Shown here: in pieces, positions 6,254 to 11,823 of the stretch
Layout of the letters: the number at the start of each line of letters is the position of its first letter
Position numbering within the stretch: position 1 is the first letter of the stretch
Source of the DNA: a virus
Length of the DNA: 36,353 bases
Reading direction: 5' to 3' (one strand)
Virus record (IMG/VR): IMGVR_UViG_3300025669_000114
Span: 1 to 36,353 of that record
Made by a program: the position numbers and the translations under genes
Notes under the pieces: model-generated
The model's input: the letters and a program-made list of their open reading frames with translations, nothing else
What the model was told of the DNA's origin: nothing
Database searches by the model: none

Positions 6254-6588
6254 ATCAAACCCTCCTCATCGATTCCAGCTTCATCAGTATCCACTTCTTT
6301 TGGTTCTTCAACACTCTCACATTCTTCTTCTGGTTCTCCATCCCTTTGCTTTTGTAGGAGTCTGTCGATTTCATTACTTGCTTCTTGTTTTGACATTGAT
6401 GAGTCTGCCTTTCCGCCGAGCTTCTTTATGTAGCCTAGTTGTCCTGGGGTTGAGGTTCCTGTCATTGGCTTCTTCTTCTCATTATATCCTTGTTTGTTTG
6501 GGATTGAAATTCTTGACATCTTCTCCTCTAGGACTTCGATTCTCTTTAGTGCGCTTGCAAGTGCTTCTTCATATATTTTGTTATTCAT
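6250..6588 (-). CDS. DUF3072-like motif protein with acidic tail (112 aa)
   Basis: An N-terminal coiled coil (about residues 3-25) is followed by the segment TPGQLGYIKKLGGKADSSMS and KQEASNEIDRLL (about 48-79). This resembles the DUF3072-type motif (TPxQ...Y...L...KxEASxxIDxL) often found at ends of phage replication or nuclease-associated proteins. The tail is strongly acidic (EEECESVEEPKEVDTDE), like SSB-type tails that bind partners. Partner unknown. Confidence 0.6.
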   Translation of the reverse strand: MNNKIYEEALASALKRIEVLEEKMSRISIPNKQGYNEKKKPMTGTSTPGQLGYIKKLGGKADSSMSKQEASNEIDRLLQKQRDGEPEEECESVEEPKEVDTDEAGIDEEGLI

Positions 6589-6790
6589 TTGTCACCTCGG
6601 CTTTTTCATGTAATGCGAACAATTCTTTTTTAACTAATAATAACGCTTGATGAGATTTAACAAATATCTTCATTTCAATATCAAGATTAATATCATTACT
6701 TGTTTCTTTCTTTTCTAAAATTTCTTGTATTATATCAAAATAAGCTCCTATATGTTTATTAAAAACCTTTTCTATCTGTTCTATTTTCAT
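6581..6790 (-). CDS. Helical protein with FALHE tail (69 aa)
   Basis: Predicted all-helical and charged. The C-terminus ELFALHEKAEVTNE resembles the ends of the next two upstream genes (MFALHEDQLNVKE and DFAVYTDDALNVKG). Overlaps the downstream ATG by 8 nt. No family recognised. Confidence 0.55.
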   Translation of the reverse strand: MKIEQIEKVFNKHIGAYFDIIQEILEKKETSNDINLDIEMKIFVKSHQALLLVKKELFALHEKAEVTNE

Positions 6791-7065
6791 TCAGATACCT
6801 CTTTGACATTTAACTGGTCTTCATGTAGTGCGAACATCTCTTTCCAGTCTTCAAATAATCGATTAAACATTTCTCTGTCTTGAAAATATAAATAATCTCC
6901 TTGTTTTCTTTTTCTAGCATGATAAACTCCATTACCCATATTCCTATCCATTTCTCTTTGGACAAAATCTTTAGGTAATGCGTGTAATCTTTTTTGTTCT
7001 TGTTTTACTCTTTGCTCATGTCTTACGTTCAACACTTCTCTAAACATCTTCTTTGTTAATTTCAT
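6787..7065 (-). CDS. Basic helical protein with FALHE tail (92 aa)
   Basis: Rich in Arg, Lys, Gln and His over residues 1-60, likely helical and possibly nucleic-acid binding; then DYLYFQDREMFNRLFEDW and the tail MFALHEDQLNVKEVSE, shared in pattern with its two neighbours. ATGA-coupled at both ends. Function unknown. Confidence 0.55.
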   Translation of the reverse strand: MKLTKKMFREVLNVRHEQRVKQEQKRLHALPKDFVQREMDRNMGNGVYHARKRKQGDYLYFQDREMFNRLFEDWKEMFALHEDQLNVKEVSE

Positions 7066-7208
7066 TGTGATTCTCCTTTGACATTTAAGGCGTCGTCGGT
7101 ATAGACTGCGAAGTCTTCTTGACTCTCTGGTGCTAATGCTCTACAAGTTTGTGCTGGTAAACTTGCCGCTTCTTTTACTTCTTCTACAAATTCTTTATGT
7201 GTTTTCAT
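7062..7208 (-). CDS. Small acidic protein (48 aa), first gene after leader copy 2
   Basis: ATG 7208 sits at the end of the conserved leader element with AAAGGAG upstream. Residues 1-15 are helical; the C-terminus DFAVYTDDALNVKG matches the tail of the next gene, and 13 bases (TTAAATGTCAAAG) are identical between the two 3' ends. Stop overlaps the next ATG. Possibly a short binding-peptide carrier. Confidence 0.55.
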   Translation of the reverse strand: MKTHKEFVEEVKEAASLPAQTCRALAPESQEDFAVYTDDALNVKGESQ

Positions 7209-7237
7209 TGTTTCTCCTTTTGCGTTCCGCGCCCGGA
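7205..7237 (-). promoter_or_regulatory. GC-rich leader element, copy 2
   Basis: Second copy of the block at 1702-1733 with two mismatches, again ending in AAAGGA(G)AAACA-ATG. CCGGGCGCGG stands out in an AT-rich genome. An A/T tract precedes it (7238-7262). Confidence 0.5.
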
Positions 7238-7262
7238 TAATAAAAAAATAAAAAAAAGTTAT
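7238..7262 (-). terminator. T-rich terminator tract
   Basis: Only A and T on the transcribed strand apart from one base, directly after the 62-residue gene. Same arrangement as at 1734-1759: T-rich tract, GC-rich element, next gene. Confidence 0.35.
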
Positions 7263-7268
7263 TATTAT

Positions 7269-7457
7269 TTATTCGATTTTCTCTCCGTATCTAGCTTGGC
7301 ATATTAGTTCGAGTTCTATCATCTTATCTAGGGCTTTGTCTGGGTTATCGTTGTAGACTTTGATTTCCCAATTATAGCCTTTGGTGTTTCGTACAACCTT
7401 TACGCTACTTCGTTGTTCTGCGGTGAAGTTTTGTGAGTTCTCTATTTCTTCTGCCAT
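7269..7457 (-). CDS. Small beta-strand protein (62 aa), recombination-cluster partner
   Basis: ATG 7457 abuts the stop of the upstream gene (TAATG). After ~18 polar residues the segment VKVVRNTKGYNWEIKVYNDNP is predicted beta hairpin, followed by a helix (DKALDKMIELELICQARYG). This K-G-Y-N-W-E-I-K pattern occurs in small phage proteins next to recombination genes. It was probably the direct downstream neighbour of the annealing-protein gene before the endonuclease inserted. Function unknown. Confidence 0.6.
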   Translation of the reverse strand: MAEEIENSQNFTAEQRSSVKVVRNTKGYNWEIKVYNDNPDKALDKMIELELICQARYGEKIE

Positions 7458-7981
7458 TATTCTTTTGGAACCTCAGAAGTTTCTTCGACTGATACTTTTG
7501 CGTTGTTTGTTGCGAACCTTAATGCTCTAGCTATTGCTCTTGTTTGATACCACTCTTTATGGTTTTTTCTTAATTTCATTTCTTCTTTACTGTGACAACT
7601 CTTACATAATGTTATTAAATTATTTAATGAATTGTCGAAACTAAATAAAAAAGGGACTTTATGATGTACGTGAAATGCTTCTTTACTATTCCTCATTAAT
7701 CTTTTACAGTGTTGACATGTATAATTATCTCTTGAATAGATTAAAAGTCTTATATTACTCCAATCATCACCATATCTATCTGGACTTCTTATTTTACTTC
7801 TTCCATCAACATAATTCCAAGGTCTTTGTCCTTTTTTGAACTCATATTTAGGATGTTTTCCTTTCGCATATTGATTTCCTTTAGGAAATTTATTTGTAAC
7901 TATTCCATTTGGATAATGTTTCAAATATTCTTTTCCAGTAAGTCCTTTATTCCATGGTATTGTTCCTTTTTTTGGTGCCAT
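7457..7981 (-). CDS. HNH homing endonuclease with NUMOD3-like repeats and captured target C-terminus (174 aa)
   Basis: Start ATG 7981 lies 2 nt after the stop of the annealing-protein gene; the longer reading would extend into that gene. Residues ~3-13 (KKGTIPWNKGL) and ~59-68 (KKGQRPWNYV) are NUMOD3-type DNA-binding repeats. HNH core: CQHC, HVHHKVPF, N-L-I-T-L-C-K-S-C-H. The last ~30 residues (from RAIARALRFATNNAKVS) match the C-terminus of the upstream protein, but the DNA is recoded. This is a homing endonuclease inserted near the end of its host gene. Confidence 0.8.
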   Translation of the reverse strand: MAPKKGTIPWNKGLTGKEYLKHYPNGIVTNKFPKGNQYAKGKHPKYEFKKGQRPWNYVDGRSKIRSPDRYGDDWSNIRLLIYSRDNYTCQHCKRLMRNSKEAFHVHHKVPFLFSFDNSLNNLITLCKSCHSKEEMKLRKNHKEWYQTRAIARALRFATNNAKVSVEETSEVPKE

Positions 7982-7982
7982 A

Positions 7983-8552
7983 TTATTGTGTGGTTTCTTC
8001 CTCAGATACTTTAGCATTGTTAGTAGCAAATCTTAATGCACGACATATAGCCCTGCTCTCCGCCATTCTCATGAAGTGTGGTTTAATCATATCTGAACCG
8101 ATTCCTTCTGCGTCTCCGTGTCCTGTGAATACAGTTGTTCTTCTTTCTAGGAAATTGTCTTCATTCTTTTCCCAGTTTTCTACGCTTACACACGCGCTGA
8201 AAATTGCTTGTTTCTTTTCGTAGTCCATTGAAACTAATTCAGTCTTTATGTTGAACATTCCTTTGAACTTTTCGTGAGCTGCGTCTAATAAATCTTCGAA
8301 GTTTGTCATATCGTCAAATTTGCTATTCTCTTTTTCTGGAGCTTTTTCAATCAGTTTTAAACTACCTACTACTCCGTTGTTATATTCGAACTCGATTGTG
8401 TTCCCTTTTGAGACTACATTCTTGATGAGTTCTTCTAAAACTTCAGCTTCTCCATACACATTATACCACTTGTCTTCAGATATAAATCCTATTGAACCTT
8501 CTTTGACTTTTTTAGCATTTACACCATCAATCTTTTTAGTTATTGTTTCCAT
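7983..8552 (-). CDS. Putative ssDNA-annealing/recombination protein (189 aa)
   Basis: Strong site GGGAGGT before ATG 8552. The N-terminal ~55 residues look beta-rich (GFISEDKWYNVYGEAE...). The C-terminal half has the pattern K-P-H-F-M-R-M-A-E-S-R-A-I-C-R-A-L-R-F-A. An A-E-T-R-A-I-A-R-A-L-R-like helix is recurrent in phage single-strand-annealing and archaeal Rad52-like proteins, so this assignment is by motif only. The C-terminus ends shortly after, where the homing endonuclease begins. Expected to act in viral replication or recombination. Confidence 0.5.
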   Translation of the reverse strand: METITKKIDGVNAKKVKEGSIGFISEDKWYNVYGEAEVLEELIKNVVSKGNTIEFEYNNGVVGSLKLIEKAPEKENSKFDDMTNFEDLLDAAHEKFKGMFNIKTELVSMDYEKKQAIFSACVSVENWEKNEDNFLERRTTVFTGHGDAEGIGSDMIKPHFMRMAESRAICRALRFATNNAKVSEEETTQ

Positions 8553-8748
8553 GTTTACCTCCCTTCTCAGTAATTTTAAGCGGGCTAGGAGAATCCGATG
8601 AAGAATTCTGCCCGCCCTTTCCGTTGCCGGAAATTATGAATTGTTTTTTGACATCATTAATTAAAAAGCTGATGTTGATTTCGTTTCTGAACTTTCTTTG
8701 GCTTGTTTTGTGGTTGTCGCAAGTGTTTATTAATTGTTGTGCGTTCAT
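8536..8748 (-). CDS. Hypothetical polar protein (70 aa)
   Basis: ATG 8748 overlaps the upstream TGA. Polar, with a short beta-like segment (NINISFLIND...QFIIS) and a Gly/Ser/Pro-rich end. Its last codons (EKGGKHG) encode the ribosome site of the annealing gene, nearly identical in DNA to the site at 2209-2231. Function unknown. Confidence 0.5.
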   Translation of the reverse strand: MNAQQLINTCDNHKTSQRKFRNEINISFLINDVKKQFIISGNGKGGQNSSSDSPSPLKITEKGGKHGNNN

Positions 8749-8915
8749 TTTGATTCGATTAGCCCCCTTTTTTCTAGGTCTGCGATTCTCTTGTAATCGT
8801 GTGGGTTGACTTGGTTTCTTGGTCTGATGTGTCCTGGCAAACCGTTGTTACATTTCTCACAAGTTCCGTCTGGTTCAGAAAAACAACAATGGTCATCGCA
8901 GTATTTCCAGTTCAT
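8745..8915 (-). CDS. Small Cys-rich zinc-binding protein (56 aa)
   Basis: ATG 8915 has AAGGAG upstream and overlaps the previous stop. The first half contains CDDHCC and CEKC, enough ligands for one zinc site. The second half is a basic helix (YKRIADLEKRGLIESK). Likely a small adaptor. Missed by length cutoffs. Confidence 0.55.
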   Translation of the reverse strand: MNWKYCDDHCCFSEPDGTCEKCNNGLPGHIRPRNQVNPHDYKRIADLEKRGLIESK

Positions 8916-9022
8916 AGTATTCTCCTTAATTTTAATAACTCAACTTCTTTTGCGCAGGTTAGTCCTTCTGTTTGTCGTTCTGTTTGGAGCCTGTCTATTC
9001 TTTCTTGTATTTCTTGATTCAT
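8912..9022 (-). CDS. Short helical protein (36 aa)
   Basis: ATG 9022 overlaps the upstream stop; GGAGG lies 5-9 nt before. One amphipathic helix rich in Gln, Glu and Arg. Its end encodes the ribosome site of the next gene. Supported mainly by ATGA coupling at both ends. Confidence 0.45.
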   Translation of the reverse strand: MNQEIQERIDRLQTERQTEGLTCAKEVELLKLRRIL

Positions 9023-9180
9023 AGGTCGCCTCCGTTAAGATTCCAGCTTTGTTCTCCGGCCAATAATTCTTTTTCTTCACTTTGGATCCCCATTCTTTTC
9101 TTCATCTCTTCCGTGTGGCCTTTTGGTAATAATCCCCTGTCTTCGTCGAATTGGCATTGTTCAATAAAATCGTTAATCAT
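9019..9180 (-). CDS. Short acidic protein (53 aa)
   Basis: ATG 9180 overlaps the end of the upstream gene by 8 nt; TGA overlaps the next ATG. Acidic and helical, with one Cys. The C-terminus WNLNGGDL encodes the next gene's ribosome site. No family recognised. Confidence 0.5.
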   Translation of the reverse strand: MINDFIEQCQFDEDRGLLPKGHTEEMKKRMGIQSEEKELLAGEQSWNLNGGDL

Positions 9181-9337
9181 GAATTATACCCCTTCCAAAA
9201 CATCCTCTTGCTTGGTGTTCCATTATAAATTCTATTAAATCTTCCTTACTGCATTCTTCTAGTTCCTGTTCAAAGTCTGACGTTTTTTGTAACTTCATAT
9301 TATAAAAGTCTGATACTGCATCAATAACTTGTCTCAT
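9173..9337 (-). CDS. Short protein (54 aa) with two Cys and one His
   Basis: ATG 9337 overlaps the TGA of the membrane-protein gene, with GGAGG upstream. Helical; residues EECSKEDLIEFIMEHQARGCFG resemble short zinc- or partner-binding helices but no full zinc motif is visible. Part of the overlap chain. Confidence 0.5.
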   Translation of the reverse strand: MRQVIDAVSDFYNMKLQKTSDFEQELEECSKEDLIEFIMEHQARGCFGRGIIHD

Positions 9338-9612
9338 GCTAGCCTCCGTGCTTTCCTATAAAACCAGTAACTTATTTCCTTTGCATAAAAGTTGATTGTG
9401 TTTAGTAATTTCTTGTAGTCGATTCCCATTAATGCGCATCCTAGCATAATTGTCCAGATAGAGCCAGAGATTGGATTCCAGATTGTTGCTACTCCATATC
9501 CTATTAAAATTAATCCTGATATTTTCTTAAGAAGTGTGATTGGTTTGTATACTTTGATTTGCTCGAAGTATTGAATCCTTTCTCTTGCTTGTTCTAGTGT
9601 GATTGTTTTCAT
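9334..9612 (-). CDS. Two-span membrane protein (92 aa)
   Basis: Start ATG 9612 is chosen because AAGGAG precedes it and it overlaps the upstream TGA. An N-terminal amphipathic helix is followed by hydrophobic stretches at about residues 30-44 and 51-64 and a basic tail (YRKARRLA). Membrane anchoring of an early complex is possible. Function unknown. Confidence 0.6.
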   Translation of the reverse strand: MKTITLEQARERIQYFEQIKVYKPITLLKKISGLILIGYGVATIWNPISGSIWTIMLGCALMGIDYKKLLNTINFYAKEISYWFYRKARRLA

Positions 9613-9758
9613 TCTGTATAACTCCTTGTGCAATCACATCCGCGATGACCATAAAACTTCTTTCCGCATTTTCCGCATCTCCATATCTCTGGACTCATTC
9701 CTTCCATGGTTAATCTTTCGTCTTCAAATTCTTGTTTGTTTGTTTCTGTTGTTTTCAT
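9609..9758 (-). CDS. Small zinc-ribbon protein (49 aa), first gene of its operon
   Basis: ATG 9758 follows the extended promoter at 9770-9800 with a leader of roughly 10 nt that still holds AGGAG. After an acidic N-terminus come CGKC and CDC with a His between, a single zinc-binding unit. Stop overlaps the next ATG. It heads a ~6 kb chain of overlapping small genes. Confidence 0.6.
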   Translation of the reverse strand: MKTTETNKQEFEDERLTMEGMSPEIWRCGKCGKKFYGHRGCDCTRSYTE

Positions 9759-9769
9759 CGTTTTCTCCT

Positions 9770-9800
9770 AAAATATACACGTCTATTCCCTTTATAAAAC
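9770..9800 (-). promoter_or_regulatory. Extended early promoter, copy 2
   Basis: Minus strand reads TTTATAAAGGG, AATAGACGTGTATATTTT, then AGGAG and ATG 9758. The TATA centre is about 36 nt above the start codon, so this copy gives a short leader, unlike copies 1 and 3. Confidence 0.65.
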
Positions 9801-9841
9801 CTTCTATTATTTTATAACCACATAAATATGCTCAAATTCAG

Positions 9842-9880
9842 TTTATCGTCGGTGAAAAATAAAATAAAGTCCTGACTAAA
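9842..9880 (-). terminator. T-rich terminator tract
   Basis: Two T-rich runs on the transcribed strand around the end of gene 9876-10067, upstream of the next promoter. Fits an archaeal intergenic terminator. Confidence 0.35.
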
Positions 9881-10067
9881 AAAATGCTTTCAATTCTGCT
9901 TGTGTTTCTCTGGGTGTTTCTCTTTCAATTGGTTTGTTTTGTATTCCATTATCTATGATAAAAACATCCAGATATATCTCTGGTGTCATAGAATTTCTTA
10001 AGAAATAGGAGTTTATATTTGTTGTTACTGAATAATATAACCTTAATATCTCAGTAGTTCTCTGCAA
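9876..10067 (-). CDS. Hypothetical protein (up to 63 aa), start uncertain
   Basis: The longest reading starts with TTG 10067 inside the preceding gene; ATG 9989 would give 37 residues. No clear ribosome site for either. The C-terminal part is polar (KPIERETPRETQAELKAFF). No family recognised. Confidence 0.35.
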   Translation of the reverse strand: MQRTTEILRLYYSVTTNINSYFLRNSMTPEIYLDVFIIDNGIQNKPIERETPRETQAELKAFF

Positions 10068-10357
10068 AATTTAAAGGAGTCCTGGATTGTTTTGCTTGCC
10101 AAACACATCTGATTAAATTTATTAAAATAATTCTCTTTGGTTCTATTGGATAGAATTGCTATAATGTAATTGTTTGGTTTGTTGAGTTTTTGGAGTCTGG
10201 TAAATCTCATCATGTTTTCAAATTGTTTTAATTCTTTGTACTCTCTTGAGGTAGTCCATCTGTAGTTTTTTTGTGCGTCTGAAGCTAAATAACTATCAAA
10301 CCTTATGCTCCTCATAAACTCTTCTTTAGTCATCGGTTGTCTTTTTTTTATCTCCAT
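10043..10357 (-). CDS. Basic helical protein (104 aa), leaderless
   Basis: ATG 10357 is chosen because the extended promoter (10361-10391) ends right above it; the longer frame would translate through the promoter. Rich in Lys, Arg, Asn and aromatic residues, predicted helical. No recognised domain; nucleic-acid binding is plausible. Confidence 0.55.
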   Translation of the reverse strand: MEIKKRQPMTKEEFMRSIRFDSYLASDAQKNYRWTTSREYKELKQFENMMRFTRLQKLNKPNNYIIAILSNRTKENYFNKFNQMCLASKTIQDSFKFCRELLRY

Positions 10358-10360
10358 CTT

Positions 10361-10391
10361 TAAAATATACACGTCTATTACCTTTTTAAAA
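10361..10391 (-). promoter_or_regulatory. Extended early promoter, copy 3
   Basis: TTTTTAAAAAGG, then TAATAGACGTGTATATTTT and ATG 10357. Shares the 14 nt ATAGACGTGTATAT with copy 2. It overlaps the last codons of the ribbon-helix-helix gene. Confidence 0.6.
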
Positions 10392-10637
10392 GTTTCTAAA
10401 TCTACCAATTTTCCTCAATAAATGTTTCATCTCCTCAAAATGTTCTCCTAATAATCTACAAAAAAATCCTTTTCTTGTGAATAAATAATCATAATAAAAT
10501 TCTAATGCTTTACTGGTAACGTTACTTAATTCTCGGCAGGCCCTCTTATTATCCATCCATTTGTATAATTCACTGTTGACTCTGACCTTAATCACCATCT
10601 CTACTCTACTCGAACCCGTTTTTGTTTTTGTTTTCAA
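10386..10637 (-). CDS. Ribbon-helix-helix-type regulator (83 aa), leaderless
   Basis: A basic N-terminus, a short beta strand (VEMVIKVRVN), then helix A (SELYKWMDNKRAC) and helix B (NVTSKALEFYYDYLF), the layout of archaeal RHH regulators; a basic C-terminal helix follows. A TATA box at 10659-10669 is about 27 nt above ATG 10637. A perfect palindrome GTAACGTTAC lies in the gene and a second at 10701-10710, possible operators. Confidence 0.65.
   Translation of the reverse strand: MKTKTKTGSSRVEMVIKVRVNSELYKWMDNKRACRELSNVTSKALEFYYDYLFTRKGFFCRLLGEHFEEMKHLLRKIGRFRNF
10516..10525. repeat. Palindrome GTAACGTTAC, copy 1
   Basis: Perfect 10-bp palindrome inside the RHH gene. The second copy is 185 bp away at 10701-10710. 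With flanking bases they form a 12-nt inverted pair. A candidate operator, inferred only from symmetry and location. Confidence 0.4.
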
Positions 10638-10658
10638 ATTAAGTTTAAGGAAATTCTC

Positions 10659-10669
10659 TCTTTATAAAA
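10659..10669 (-). promoter_or_regulatory. TATA box of the RHH gene
   Basis: TTTATAAAGAG on the minus strand, centred about 27 nt above ATG 10637, predicting a leaderless transcript. Confidence 0.55.
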
Positions 10670-10678
10670 AAAAGAAAA

Positions 10679-10828
10679 TCAGTCTTTTCCTCCGCAGATA
10701 GTAACGTTACCTTTACCAAGGCATAAAGACGAGAAGCAATCATAAGTGCTAAGAAACATCGAACTGACACTGAGCCATCCGTAACGTCCTGATTGTTTAG
10801 TTAAAATGTCATTTTTTTTAGGCGGCAT
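10679..10828 (-). CDS. Cys/Ser-rich small protein (49 aa), leaderless candidate
   Basis: ATG 10828 is 25-27 nt below a TATA-like GTTTTAAAAAG (10850-10860). The longer frame would begin inside the terminator hairpin and is rejected. Begins MPPKKNDILTKQSG; three cysteines in the second half. No family recognised; coding status rests on promoter spacing. Confidence 0.4.
   Translation of the reverse strand: MPPKKNDILTKQSGRYGWLSVSSMFLSTYDCFSSLCLGKGNVTICGGKD
10701..10710. repeat. Palindrome GTAACGTTAC, copy 2
   Basis: Same perfect palindrome as at 10516-10525, about 35 bp upstream of the RHH gene's TATA box. This position suits autoregulation by the RHH protein, but no binding evidence exists. 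Confidence 0.4.
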
Positions 10829-10849
10829 AACCAAACTAAGAAAGTCTTT

Positions 10850-10860
10850 CTTTTTAAAAC
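10850..10860 (-). promoter_or_regulatory. TATA-like box for the 49-residue gene
   Basis: GTTTTAAAAAG on the minus strand at the expected distance from ATG 10828. Confidence 0.4.
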
Positions 10861-10865
10861 CTTCT

Positions 10866-10908
10866 AAAAAAAAATAATGGCCCACATGCCGATCAGAGAA
10901 CGTGGGCC
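10866..10908 (-). terminator. Hairpin plus T-tract terminator
   Basis: GGCCCAC (minus 10908-10902) pairs with GTGGGCC (10885-10879), a perfect 7-bp GC-rich stem, followed within a few bases by a run of nine T. It could end the late transcript or a short RNA started from the TATA box at 10995-11005. Confidence 0.6.
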
Positions 10909-10974
10909 TTGTGGTGAATCAGCCGCTTAAAGAATCATCACCCCAATAAAAATAAATCGTTGAGGAAATATTTT
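10866..10974 (-). ncRNA. Candidate ~100 nt small RNA
   Basis: Bounded by the TATA box TTTATATAGGG (10995-11005) above and the hairpin terminator below, with no ORF of note. A second stem (GGTGA at 10942-10938 with TCACC at 10917-10913) precedes the terminator. It may instead be the 3' untranslated end of the late operon. Confidence 0.35.
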
Positions 10975-10994
10975 ATAATAAACAATAGGTTTTA

Positions 10995-11005
10995 CCCTAT
11001 ATAAA
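10995..11005 (-). promoter_or_regulatory. TATA box downstream of the late operon
   Basis: TTTATATAGGG on the minus strand just after the holin-like gene. Predicted start near 10974, giving the short RNA unit above. Confidence 0.35.
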
Positions 11006-11007
11006 CC

Positions 11008-11217
11008 TTACTTCCTGTTAATAAAAGGAAGATCCCGGATTCCTAGAACTGCAGTTACTGCTCCAATTTCTACTGTTAATGCAGATACTCCAGTCATTAA
11101 ATCAATGCTTCCTGTTAGTAATCCTCCGATTGTTGCGAGTACTGGTCCTATTGCTATTAACAAAGTTCCAATTTTAGTTTTACTCTGATACCATTTCTTT
11201 ACTATTTCTTTTGCCAT
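11008..11217 (-). CDS. Holin-like two-span membrane protein (69 aa)
   Basis: Start ATG 11217 chosen for GGAGG 5 nt upstream. A basic amphipathic start (KKWYQSKTKIG) is followed by hydrophobic segments at about residues 15-31 and 40-57 and a short basic tail. The opening W-x-Q-S-K-T before a membrane helix is common in putative phage holins. Last gene of the late operon, next to the phospholipase-like gene. Holin role is inferred. Confidence 0.5.
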   Translation of the reverse strand: MAKEIVKKWYQSKTKIGTLLIAIGPVLATIGGLLTGSIDLMTGVSALTVEIGAVTAVLGIRDLPFINRK

Positions 11218-11230
11218 GTTTCCTCCTAGT

Positions 11231-11500
11231 TTAGTTAACTGTCCAAAATCTTTCACTAAATAATCTCACTGCATAATAATAAATCCTGCTAACTATCCAA
11301 CCATAAAACTTCTTATCAGCAACTACAAATTTATTATAAATGCTATCTCTGAAGTCTTGGTCTGCTTTTAGCCTTGTTTTTCTGTTTGCTACTTCGTTCC
11401 TGTACTGCCTGTCATGAAGATAACAAGAATAATTAAACTTAACACCAAATAGTTCCTCCGGGGAAAGTGTGCAATAATCCTCGTTCTTATCGTATTCCAT
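11231..11500 (-). CDS. Phospholipase-A2-like protein (89 aa)
   Basis: ATG 11500 abuts the upstream stop (TAATG). The segment FNYSCYLHDRQYRN followed by RLKADQDFRDSIY matches the PLA2-type active-site layout: C-x-x-H-D on one helix and x-A-D-x-x-F on the next, as seen in small bacterial and viral PLA2-like proteins. His-29/Asp-30 region would be catalytic. The N-terminus has CTLSPEELFG. Activity on archaeal ether lipids is doubtful, so substrate unknown. Confidence 0.5.
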   Translation of the reverse strand: MEYDKNEDYCTLSPEELFGVKFNYSCYLHDRQYRNEVANRKTRLKADQDFRDSIYNKFVVADKKFYGWIVSRIYYYAVRLFSERFWTVN

Positions 11501-11823
11501 TAGTCAGCATTCCTCATCTCTTTAATTAAACATAGGGTATTATTCTCTTCGTCATAAACATTAAAATTTTCCCGATCTATCCTGTGGCTTTGATTCGCTT
11601 CGATTGAGCAATTCTCATAAATTAAATATCTCATATTCTCTGCATCGAACAAAGAATCATATATTTGGACTTCTTCGAATGTTTGAAGGTCTGGAATGTC
11701 CTGGTCTGAAATAACTAAACCCTTAACCTTCTCAAATGTGATGTTTTTGTCATTTATCTGGAATCCTCCAATCCCGGCTAATAAAATCAATGCACTCATT
11801 CCGAACACTAATTTCTTATTCAT
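11500..11823 (-). CDS. Secreted or membrane-anchored small protein (107 aa)
   Basis: N-terminal signal/anchor (MNKKLVFGMSALILLAGIGG, about residues 5-20), then a polar domain with two Cys (residues ~72 and 97), predicted beta-rich. ATG 11823 overlaps the upstream stop. Lies in the lysis/tail-end cassette; might be an envelope or spanin-like factor, but no family is recognised. Confidence 0.55.
   Translation of the reverse strand: MNKKLVFGMSALILLAGIGGFQINDKNITFEKVKGLVISDQDIPDLQTFEEVQIYDSLFDAENMRYLIYENCSIEANQSHRIDRENFNVYDEENNTLCLIKEMRNAD

Noticed and set aside
7457-8029. Longer start (8029) for the HNH endonuclease
   Set aside because: Reads into the 3' end of the upstream gene in another frame; ATG 7981 begins the first NUMOD3-like repeat right after that gene's stop.
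10043-10408. Longer start (10408) for the 104-residue gene
   Set aside because: It would translate through the conserved promoter block; ATG 10357 is at the leaderless distance from the TATA box.
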